From Alphaproteobacteria bacterium (GTDB lineage: Bacteria > Pseudomonadota > Alphaproteobacteria > Micavibrionales > UBA2020): 64,000 nt of DNA. The stretch is from the NCBI GenBank assembly GCA_004297545.1, contig SCTB01000186.1, forward strand, positions 1 through 64,000, in the 5' to 3' direction. The notes under the pieces are model-generated. The model was not told the DNA's origin. It saw only the letters and a list, made by a program, of their open reading frames with translations, and did not search any database. This document shows positions 58,384 through 64,000 of the stretch, piece by piece (the first letter of the stretch is position 1; each line of letters starts with the position of its first letter). The translations under genes were made by a program, and so were the position numbers.

Positions 58384-59016
58384 CTACAACTGGAGCCCGC
58401 CGTTGCCGGAAGGAGGATTCTTCGGGGGCGGCGGCGGCGCACGGCGATCGTCTTCTTCCATGCGCTTCGCAAAAGCCCGCGTGAAATGATCGCGCACGCG
58501 CGGCGCCTTCTGCACGATTTCCTCGAACCGCGGGGAAACAGCCAGCGCCTTGAGATCGTTTTTCAGGATAACGTCTGCCATCTCCAGCGCCTTGTCCCGT
58601 TGTACCCGCAGATCGTCGAAGAACGGAGCGATATCCTGCAGCATCCGCGTTTCGGCCTTTTCAGCCGCCTTTTTGCCGGCATAGAGGCCGCCGAAGATCG
58701 CCGGGTAAATCAGGAAGATCAGCGCCGGCGGGAAAGCCATGCCGAAGATAAGAGCCGTGGCGGTCACCGTAGTGCCGCCTGCGATGGTCAGATAGGGTAC
58801 GGTGCGCTTGCCTTGCGCCAGCTCCCTGATCTGGTCTGTCGTATTAACGATCAACTCGTTGATCGTGTCCTTGCAGCTCTCGAGCTTCAGGAATTTCTCG
58901 GCGGGGTCGGCGCATCGTTCGGCGGCCTCGATTTCCTTGCGGAATCCGTCAAGCACACCTTCGCGCACTTCTTCCGCTTCTGCGCGCTTTTGCGCCTTGG
59001 ATTTGAAGAACCACAT
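58384..59016 (-). CDS. Tandem paralogue family, member 3 (210 aa)
   Basis: Start after GGGGAGGGG. The N-terminus is basic with Lys/Arg, then CADPAEKFLKLESCKDTIN. A Gly-rich hydrophobic hairpin at about 77-112 (TIAGGTTVTATALIFGMAFP, PALIFLIYPAIFGGLYAGKK) suggests a membrane insert. It then has VSPRFEEIVQKAPRVRDHFTRAF, and ends Pro-rich with GGLQL. It shares this whole layout with the next two genes, so the three are paralogues. Family not recognised. The Gly-zipper-like hairpin would place the protein in or through the inner membrane. Confidence 0.7.
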   Translation of the reverse strand: MWFFKSKAQKRAEAEEVREGVLDGFRKEIEAAERCADPAEKFLKLESCKDTINELIVNTTDQIRELAQGKRTVPYLTIAGGTTVTATALIFGMAFPPALIFLIYPAIFGGLYAGKKAAEKAETRMLQDIAPFFDDLRVQRDKALEMADVILKNDLKALAVSPRFEEIVQKAPRVRDHFTRAFAKRMEEDDRRAPPPPPKNPPSGNGGLQL

Positions 59017-59036
59017 GACGCCCCTCCCCTAAAATA

Positions 59037-59645
59037 TCAGAGCTTGAACCCGTCCGGCCCCTTGGGCTGCGGCGCTTTGGCCTCTTCAGATGCCACCTGC
59101 TTGCCGAAAGCGGCGGCAAACTGGTCGCGCAGGCGCGGCACTTTTTTCAGGATTTCTTCATAACGCGGCGATGCGGCAAGATCGCGCAGATGCGTGCGCT
59201 CGATCTCTGCGGCGGCGGCGTTGATCGTGCCGCGCTCAAGGTCCAGCGCATCGAGGAACGGTTTGGCTTCCTTCAAGCGTTCGTCCTGCGTGGTCGCGGC
59301 GAGGTCCCGGCCGGCGCGGTTGCCGTAGTAATAGCCAAGCGCAGGGCCGATCAGCACCAGAAGCGGCGGAAAGTGAAGACCGACAAGGGCCATGGCGCCG
59401 ACAGCCGTGCCCGCACCGAATGTGCCGATAAAAAGCCGCTGGCCTTTTGAAACTGCCTCTTCCTTTATCATGTCGCGCAGCGTCGAATCCGTCGTCTCGA
59501 TAATCGTGCGGATCTGCTCGAGCTTCAGGTATTTTTCGGCTACGTCGGGGCATTCCTTCGCCTCGCCGATCTGGCGCTGCAATTCCTTCAGCAGGGACTG
59601 GCGGGTTTCTTCTTCTCTCTCGCGGCGGTTCGGTCTGAAAAACAT
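59037..59645 (-). CDS. Tandem paralogue family, member 2 (202 aa)
   Basis: ATG at 59645 follows GGAG. ATG at 59678 adds a leader not shared by the paralogues. CPDVAEKYLKLEQIRTIIE, a hydrophobic Gly-rich hairpin about 72-105 (GTFGAGTAVGAMALVGLHFPP, LLVLIGPALGYYYGNRAG), LRDLAASPRYEEILKKVPRLRDQF and a short ending GFKL. Gene spacing of 20 bases to member 3 suggests one transcript. Function unknown. Confidence 0.7.
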   Translation of the reverse strand: MFFRPNRREREEETRQSLLKELQRQIGEAKECPDVAEKYLKLEQIRTIIETTDSTLRDMIKEEAVSKGQRLFIGTFGAGTAVGAMALVGLHFPPLLVLIGPALGYYYGNRAGRDLAATTQDERLKEAKPFLDALDLERGTINAAAAEIERTHLRDLAASPRYEEILKKVPRLRDQFAAAFGKQVASEEAKAPQPKGPDGFKL

Positions 59646-59747
59646 GGCGCGTGCTCCATTACTGGCTGATGCGGGCATGCTATAGCCTTATGGCAATAAG
59701 TCAATAGTTTGACTATCCTGTAACTAAGGCGGAGCGTTTTATGACAA

Positions 59748-60374
59748 TTAAAGCCGGAAGCCGCTATCCTGCGGCGGCTTGGGCGGGTTGCGGCCGGCCT
59801 TCTGGTCCTCCTCCGCAATCTTGCGGCCATAGGCCTTCATGAAATGCTCGCGCACGCGCGGCGCCTTCTCGACCAGTTCGTCGAAGCGCGGCGATGCGGC
59901 CATGTCGCGCAGACGGTTTTCCAGCAATGCATCCGCCGCTTCGGCAGCCTGAATTTTCTGCCCCTCCAGCGCTTCGATGAAAGTCCTGTTCTGCGCGAGA
60001 TGATGGCGATAGGAAGACTGGACGACCGCGCGGCCTGCCTTGACACCCCCGTAGAGACCGCCAGCAATAGCGACGAGGCCCAAAAGCGGCGGGAAGCTGA
60101 AACTTACAACTGCCAGAGCCGCGGCCGTTCCGGCGCTCATCGTCCCCAGCAGCGCGAACTGGCCTTTTTCGACGGCGCCTTCGGCGGCCTCGCCTTTCAT
60201 CTGTTTGACGACCACGTCAACGAAATCGCGGATTTCTTCGAGTTTCAGGAATCTTTCTCCGGCGTCAGGGCATTTCTGTGCGGCGTCGAAGCGATCCTGA
60301 AGATCCTTCAGCACGACCTGACGGGCCTCTTCCACAGCCGCCTTTTTGGCGTCGCGGCGCTTTTTAAAAAACAT
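59748..60374 (-). CDS. Tandem paralogue family, member 1 (208 aa)
   Basis: ATG at 60374, 7 bases after GGAG. An ATG two codons earlier lies too close to the ribosome site. CPDAGERFLKLEEIRDFVD, a Gly/Ala-rich hydrophobic hairpin about 77-110 (GTMSAGTAAALAVVSFSFPP, LLGLVAIAGGLYGGVKAGRA), LRDMAASPRFDELVEKAPRVREHF and GFRL at the end. It heads the triplet and lies just downstream of the rpsD terminator. A lineage-specific expansion is likely. Function unknown. Confidence 0.7.
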   Translation of the reverse strand: MFFKKRRDAKKAAVEEARQVVLKDLQDRFDAAQKCPDAGERFLKLEEIRDFVDVVVKQMKGEAAEGAVEKGQFALLGTMSAGTAAALAVVSFSFPPLLGLVAIAGGLYGGVKAGRAVVQSSYRHHLAQNRTFIEALEGQKIQAAEAADALLENRLRDMAASPRFDELVEKAPRVREHFMKAYGRKIAEEDQKAGRNPPKPPQDSGFRL

Positions 60375-60433
60375 ATGCATGCTCCGTTGGTTGCCGGGCA
60401 TGTTAAGGACTTATGACATCAAGTCAATAGGCA

Positions 60434-60468
60434 TAAAAAAACCGCCTCCCGGAGGAAGCGGCTTTTTT
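60434..60468 (-). terminator. Rho-independent terminator after rpsD
   Basis: On the minus strand GCCGCTTCCTCC-GGGAGGCGG is followed by TTTTTTT. It ends rpsD transcription and separates it from the paralogue triplet. Confidence 0.9.
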
Positions 60469-60483
60469 TGAAAGAATTTTCTC

Positions 60484-61098
60484 TTAACGCGAATAGAATT
60501 CGACGATCAGGTTCGGCTCCATCTGGACGGGGTACGGAACCTCTTCCAGCTTGGGGCCGCGCACGAACTTGCCGGTGCCGGCCTTGTGGTCGACTTCGAC
60601 ATAGCCCGGGACTTCGCGGTCAGGCGCTTCGGTCGCCTGGATGTACAGGGCGAGAGAGCGGGATTTTTCCTTGATTTCGATGGTGTCGCCGTCGCTTAAG
60701 GAAAAGGACGCGATATTCACGCGCTTGCCGTTCACTTTCACGTGGCCATGGTTAACGAACTGGCGTGCGGCGAAAATGGTGGGCACGAATTTCATGCGGT
60801 AGATAGCGGCATCCAGGCGGCGCTCGAGCAGCTCGACCATGTTGTGGCCGGTGTCACCCTTGCGGCGGCGCGCTTCTTCGTAATAGCGGTAGAACTGGCG
60901 CTCGCCGATGTTCGCGTAATAGCCGCGCAGCTTCTGTTTTGCATGAAGCTGGACACCGTAGTCGGTGGGCTTTTTGCGGTTCTGGCCGTGCTGGCCGGGA
61001 CCGTATTCGCGCTTGTTGAACGGAGACTTGGGGCGGCCCCAGAGGTTGACGCCAAGACGGCGGTCAATCTTATGCTTGACTTGTGGACGTTTAGCCAT
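60484..61098 (-). CDS. rpsD: 30S ribosomal protein S4
   Basis: 204 residues, bacterial S4. [20 protein letters not shown] start, [41 protein letters not shown], then the S4 RNA-binding domain [35 protein letters not shown]. The N-terminal Cys cluster of Zn-binding S4 is absent. S4 nucleates 16S rRNA folding and binds its own mRNA in many bacteria. Here it stands alone with its own promoter and a structured leader of about 98 bases, suggesting autoregulation. Confidence 0.97.
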   Translation of the reverse strand: MAKRPQVKHKIDRRLGVNLWGRPKSPFNKREYGPGQHGQNRKKPTDYGVQLHAKQKLRGYYANIGERQFYRYYEEARRRKGDTGHNMVELLERRLDAAIYRMKFVPTIFAARQFVNHGHVKVNGKRVNIASFSLSDGDTIEIKEKSRSLALYIQATEAPDREVPGYVEVDHKAGTGKFVRGPKLEEVPYPVQMEPNLIVEFYSR

Positions 61099-61197
61099 TG
61101 TTTTTACTCACTTTTTAAATTGTCCCGGTAGTTCGGCCCTCCCTCATGGAGGCGACGGGGTTGCGGCACATGGCCGCCACCCGCATTCCCGGGAATG
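61099..61197 (-). promoter_or_regulatory. Structured leader of rpsD mRNA
   Basis: The transcript predicted from the promoter at 61203 begins near the palindrome CATTCCCGGGAATG (61184-61197). It then contains a GCGGC-CATGT-GCCGC hairpin and a CCTCC / GGAGG element. Dense structure directly before rpsD fits S4 autogenous control. No named riboswitch is recognised. Confidence 0.45.
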
Positions 61198-61202
61198 GGG
61201 GA

Positions 61203-61230
61203 AATATAAGGGTTTTAGGGCAGTTGTCAA
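61203..61230 (-). promoter_or_regulatory. rpsD: rpsD promoter
   Basis: Minus strand TTGACA (61230-61225), 16 bases, TATATT (61208-61203). Perfect -35 and strong -10. Predicted start about 61196. Confidence 0.75.
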
Positions 61231-61266
61231 CTTGAATATTACGTATAAATCAGGCGTTTGCAGGCC

Positions 61267-61662
61267 CTATTTCAACCCGAAACCGGGCGGCTTTCTGGCT
61301 TTCAGCCGCCGCAGGGCTTCGTCCTTGATGCCTTGCTGATACGCCGGATTTTCCTGCCAGGGCGCCATGTCTTCCCGATGCCAGTTGACGGACGGGTGCG
61401 AGAAAGCCTCGTCGCCCGCGCAGGGGAATTTCTCTGCCGCCTGCCGGTCGAGTTCGGCGACAAGCCTAAACGCGTAATCATGCGACATATGGTCGGCGAC
61501 AGGTTTAGACGTCGAGCCGCCTTTATACAAATCATACTCCGTCACGAAAGACTTTTCGGGATCGAGGCCGGATTGGTGCATGACCCAGAACATGACATGC
61601 TCCTGCCCATTCGTCTCGACGCGATAGGCGGCCGTGCGCCAGTTTTTCTGCCCGGCTGGCAT
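61267..61662 (-). CDS. Unknown protein (131 aa)
   Basis: ATG at 61662 overlaps the stop of the PhnA-like gene (TAATG), so it is coupled to it. Upstream in-frame codons belong to that gene's other frame and are discarded. Soluble. NWRTAAYRVETNGQEHVMFWVMHQSG, then VADHMSHDYAFRLVAELDRQAAE, and a tail with PAYQQGIKDEALRRLKARK. Several His and one Cys. No family recognised. Confidence 0.6.
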   Translation of the reverse strand: MPAGQKNWRTAAYRVETNGQEHVMFWVMHQSGLDPEKSFVTEYDLYKGGSTSKPVADHMSHDYAFRLVAELDRQAAEKFPCAGDEAFSHPSVNWHREDMAPWQENPAYQQGIKDEALRRLKARKPPGFGLK

Positions 61663-61889
61663 TACGCCTTTTTCAGGAAGCAGGTCTTCAGCACCAGGCC
61701 TTTGATTTTCTCGACGCGGCATTCGATATGCTCGGGGTCGCCGGTCAGCCGGATGTTCTTGATGACGGTGCCGCGCTTTAGCGTGATCGTCGTTCCCTTC
61801 ACGGGCAGGTCCTTGATGAGGGATACGGAATCCCCTTCGTTCAGTACGTTGCCGTTTGAATCTTTGGTGACGACTGCTTCTTCGCTCAT
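61662..61889 (-). CDS. PhnA/YjdM-like C-terminal domain protein
   Basis: 75 residues. Matches the PhnA domain: VTKDSNGNVLNEGDSVSLIKDLPVKG, then LKRGTVIKNIRLTGDPEHIECR, then VLKTCFLKKA. The N-terminal zinc ribbon of full YjdM proteins is missing, giving the short version common in alphaproteobacteria. Despite the name, a role in phosphonate use is not established. The ATG overlaps the DUF962 stop (4 bases) and its own stop overlaps the next start. Confidence 0.9.
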   Translation of the reverse strand: MSEEAVVTKDSNGNVLNEGDSVSLIKDLPVKGTTITLKRGTVIKNIRLTGDPEHIECRVEKIKGLVLKTCFLKKA

Positions 61890-62383
61890 GGTTTCGGCCC
61901 TTGGGGTTTGGGTTGTGGCGTGGGTTTTGCTTCCGGCGCCTTCTTTTTGAAGGATATCGCGTCGGTGAATTGCTGCTTCAGGTCTTTGAAGCGCTGCATG
62001 AATGATTTGCCGGGCGCGGATGCTGCAGGTATGCGCCGCGGTTCAGCTTCTTGCGGGCCGATATGTTTTCCAACTTCCTTGTGCAGCGTGCCCGTCATCC
62101 AATGGCCGAGCATCTTGAAATCGCTTACCAGCGACCAGAGCGGATATTTGAAGGTCGCGGGTTTGTTCTTCTCGATAAACGCATGCGCCGTCCAGGCGGA
62201 ACCATAACCGACGCCGAGGCCCGCGAGCGGCAGCCACAGCTGCCCCGTCGCAATGCCAAGACCGGTCAGCGCCAAAGCCCCCGCCGTCCCGGCCAGATGC
62301 ACATTGCGCGTCGCGGATTTGCTGTGCTCCCGTAAATAATAGGGCCAGAATTCTTTGTAGGATTTGATGCGGTCGCCGCTCAT
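61886..62383 (-). CDS. DUF962 / Mpo1-like membrane protein
   Basis: 165 residues. YKEFWPYYLREHSKSATRNVHLAGT, then LWLPLAGLGVGYGSAWTAHAFIE, then KNKPATFKYPLWSLVSDFKM: the conserved YL-EH and H-IEKNKP signature of the Mpo1 family (2-hydroxy fatty-acid dioxygenase in yeast). Two membrane spans. The C-terminal about 50 residues are a Lys/Pro-rich tail not found in the family core. First gene of a three-gene overlapping unit with the PhnA-like and 131-aa genes. Confidence 0.9.
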   Translation of the reverse strand: MSGDRIKSYKEFWPYYLREHSKSATRNVHLAGTAGALALTGLGIATGQLWLPLAGLGVGYGSAWTAHAFIEKNKPATFKYPLWSLVSDFKMLGHWMTGTLHKEVGKHIGPQEAEPRRIPAASAPGKSFMQRFKDLKQQFTDAISFKKKAPEAKPTPQPKPQGPKP

Positions 62384-62398
62384 ACGTCCTCTTCGCTA

Positions 62399-62510
62399 CC
62401 CCGGCGCAGGCCGGGGTCAAGCATCTGTCCGCAAGAAATGGCCGAAACCGTTTCAAAATGGCAGCCGCCATTTTGTACTGGACCATTCTTGACCCCGGCC
62501 TGCGCCGGGG
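62399..62510. repeat. Perfect 23-bp inverted repeat with nested hairpin
   Basis: Left CCCCGGCGCAGGCCGGGGTC+AAG (62399-62421) is the exact inverse of 62488-62510. Inside, CAAAATGGC-AGCC-GCCATTTTG (about 62454-62475) forms a second hairpin. The two together would fold into one long structure. No gene inside. Confidence 0.85.
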
Positions 62511-62546
62511 TGGCTATATAATAACGGCGAAAGCTATCCACCGAAA

Positions 62547-62867
62547 TCATACGTTGAACTTCGGATTCTTGTTGGGCGGGTAGACCATCCGCTCCTGCTC
62601 CACCGCAGCGACGGAGGAGAGTTTCTTCACGAGGTTCGCGAAATGCCGGTCGCATTTGAGTTTCGCGACGCCCATGCCCAGCGTATTCTTGGTCTGGATG
62701 GAAATCGTCTCGCCATGCTTGCGCGCGAGCTTGCGGATATCCTCGACCATTTTCTTCGTGGCCTCGGTGACGTTGAATTCGCCGGAGAGATCGTCCTTCA
62801 CGCGCCTGCGCTTTGCCATCACAAGATAGCAATCCGGCACGATCGATGACTGGTTGGGACGCGCCAT
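62547..62867 (-). CDS. Unknown small protein (106 aa)
   Basis: KRRRVKDDLSGEFNVTEATK, then KKMVEDIRKLARKHGETISI, then LKCDRHFANLVKKLSSVAAVEQ. Basic, soluble, helical. Start uncertain (ATG 62867, or 62819 which would begin at the basic stretch). One Cys near a His. Family not recognised. A palindromic element lies just downstream. Confidence 0.5.
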   Translation of the reverse strand: MARPNQSSIVPDCYLVMAKRRRVKDDLSGEFNVTEATKKMVEDIRKLARKHGETISIQTKNTLGMGVAKLKCDRHFANLVKKLSSVAAVEQERMVYPPNKNPKFNV

Positions 62868-62999
62868 GCGTAAATGCAGCCCCTCCGCTGTCGCGGCTCA
62901 AGGCCTGCCCCTTCAAAATACAAATGAACTGAAGGATTCAGTACGCCCGTTTGGTTGCATAATCAAGGGGGGAATTTTATTTTACGAAATGTTCCAACT

Positions 63000-63176
63000 T
63001 TACAGGGGTGGCGCCTTGCCCCGCAGGACGTGCATCACCGCTGTTATGAGGAACAGAATGATGAATACGCCAAACAGGATGCGCGCCGCCTCCACCGACA
63101 AGGCAGCAATGCCGCCAAAACCGAGGATTGCCGCTGCCAAGGCGATAAGCAGGAATGTGATTGCCCAATGAAGCAT
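63000..63176 (-). CDS. DUF1328 (YtjA-type) small membrane protein
   Basis: 58 residues. [21 protein letters not shown] is followed by [21 protein letters not shown]: two spans with the conserved short loop of DUF1328. GGGAG lies 8 bases before the ATG at 63176. Function unknown, and such proteins are common in stress-response regions. Confidence 0.9.
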   Translation of the reverse strand: MLHWAITFLLIALAAAILGFGGIAALSVEAARILFGVFIILFLITAVMHVLRGKAPPL

Positions 63177-63635
63177 GATTTTTCTCCCAAAGAGTTAAAC
63201 GTCTTTCCAGGGGAATCCATCCGGCATCATTGCCGGGCGGCTTTCAGCGGAAGTTGATCAGTTGGCGATAGGCTTCTTGAAATTCCGAAAGTGGACCATA
63301 TAGCCTACTGTCAGCTGGAAATAGAGTTCCTCATTTAATGCTTTTTGGTTTCTTTCTTCCAAAAATGTGCAGCGCTCAGAAAGGGGGTATATCAAGCATG
63401 GCAGACGCTGGATAAGGATGCAGCGTGGCATCTGCCCTGCCGCATAAGGAAGGCGCAAGCTCCCATCCGCGGCGGCGACGTTCCCTCCCTTACATCACCC
63501 TTATACCCTCACCCTTATCCCGTATCGAACCCTTATCCGGCAGATGTCACACTAAATCATAGGGCGCCAGCAGTCAGGCACCAGAATCAACCGTTTCACC
63601 ATGACCGGCGCCCGCAACAACAAAGGAAATACACC
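63177..63635. other. Intergenic stretch without a convincing gene
   Basis: 459 bases. A 66-codon minus-strand frame (63258-63458) lacks a ribosome site. Near 63490-63540 ACCCTTAT recurs three times at irregular spacing. A promoter for the lipoprotein is expected here but none is clear. Confidence 0.5.
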
Positions 63636-63878
63636 ATGAAACCCGCATCTTCGTTTCTTACCAGATCGCTCGCATTCGCCTGCGTTCTGTCACTCGCAGC
63701 ATGCTCAGGCATGAGCACGACCCAGCAGCGTACGCTCTCCGGCGCGGGCGTGGGCGCAGGCGTGGGCGCTGTCGGCACGGTCATGACAGGCGGCTGCGTT
63801 ACCTGCGGAGCGGCAGTTGGCGCCGCCGTAGGCGCCGGGGCCGGATATGTCTATGACCGTTCGCGCCGTCATGATTAA
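63636..63878 (+). CDS. Glycine-zipper lipoprotein (80 aa)
   Basis: ATG at 63636 preceded by AAAGGA. Signal with lipobox LAAC (Cys22). The mature part is nearly all a Gly/Ala zipper (GAGVGAGVGAVGTVMTGG, GAAVGAAVGAGAGYVYD) with a CVTC pair, ending in basic RSRRHD. Matches the small glycine-zipper lipoproteins (OmpA-like osmotic-shock or entericidin type) of alphaproteobacteria. It is probably in the outer membrane. Confidence 0.85.
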   Translation: MKPASSFLTRSLAFACVLSLAACSGMSTTQQRTLSGAGVGAGVGAVGTVMTGGCVTCGAAVGAAVGAGAGYVYDRSRRHD

Positions 63879-63904
63879 TGAACACAGAACAGAAGGAAAA
63901 TTCC

Positions 63905-64000
63905 ATGCCAGACCCAAAGGTACTGATGGGCGTCGTTGCCACGCTCCTCGTCGTTATCGTCGTTATTCTCGCGACAGGAATTAACGTGCGTCATCATACG
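63905..64000 (+). CDS. Small membrane protein, cut by window end
   Basis: Begins 26 bases after the lipoprotein stop, preceded by AAGGA. Only 32 residues visible, with one span (LMGVVATLLVVIVVILATGI). Same strand and spacing suggest an operon with the lipoprotein. Confidence 0.6.
   Translation, partial: MPDPKVLMGVVATLLVVIVVILATGINVRHHT

Noticed and set aside
63490-63540. Repeated ACCCTTAT as a possible CRISPR or iteron
   Set aside because: Three short copies at uneven spacing. No spacers and no associated genes.

Overview
The window looks like the chromosome of a Gram-negative alphaproteobacterium. Supporting signs are a pdhA / lipoyl-pdhB / pdhC / lpdA cluster, a lexA gene under a GTTC-N7-GTTC type SOS box, two different gltX genes, a BigR-type persulfide switch, kdsA for LPS, OmpW and ComEC, and a tig-clpP-lon-hup block. 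No IS element, prophage or CRISPR array is visible. I cannot place the organism below class level from this sequence alone.

Layout. 1-3.9 kb: end of an ABC exporter, a decayed acetyltransferase, a lipoprotein and two lysine-rich microproteins. 3.9-9.6 kb: pyruvate dehydrogenase operon, interrupted between pdhA and pdhB by a GxxExxY gene bounded by 29-bp inverted repeats. 9.7-14.2 kb: RimI-like acetyltransferase, OmpW, a DUF202 protein, then a divergent sulfide/persulfide detoxification locus (BigR-like repressor, rhodanese-DUF2892 fusion, persulfide dioxygenase, small membrane protein). 14.2-18.5 kb: five exported or membrane-anchored proteins on the minus strand. 18.5-30.7 kb: ftsB, kdsA, an exonuclease, unknowns, lexA, comEC, gltX and a histone-deacetylase-like hydrolase.

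30.7-38.5 kb is the most unusual part. It is a minus-strand run containing a membrane protein, a membrane-anchored protein, a Clp/Hsp100-like double AAA+ ATPase whose first Walker A lysine is lost, a 580-residue coiled-coil protein, a von Willebrand A-like protein with a degenerate metal site, and a small unknown. Four of them carry Ala/Pro/Lys-rich C-terminal tails. I read this as an uncharacterised AAA+/VWA/coiled-coil machine, perhaps distantly analogous to TelA/Ter stress loci.

38.6-45.3 kb: a GH5-like glycosidase and two tandem prolyl-iminopeptidase-like hydrolases behind a near-consensus promoter, a TPR-methyltransferase and two unknowns. 45.4-52.4 kb: a proteostasis block read right to left: tRNA-Leu, trigger factor (with a His-rich insertion), an extended ClpP paralogue with Asn in place of the catalytic Asp, ClpP, Lon, HU and tRNA-Val. 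clpX, usual in this block, is absent. Both tRNAs abut related palindromic elements. 52.6-57 kb: an esterase, a second gltX, trmJ and a possible ADP-ribosyltransferase-fold protein. 57-64 kb: an internally duplicated SHOCT protein, three tandem paralogues of an unknown membrane family, rpsD with its own promoter and structured leader, a PhnA-like / DUF962 cluster, a DUF1328 protein and a glycine-zipper lipoprotein.
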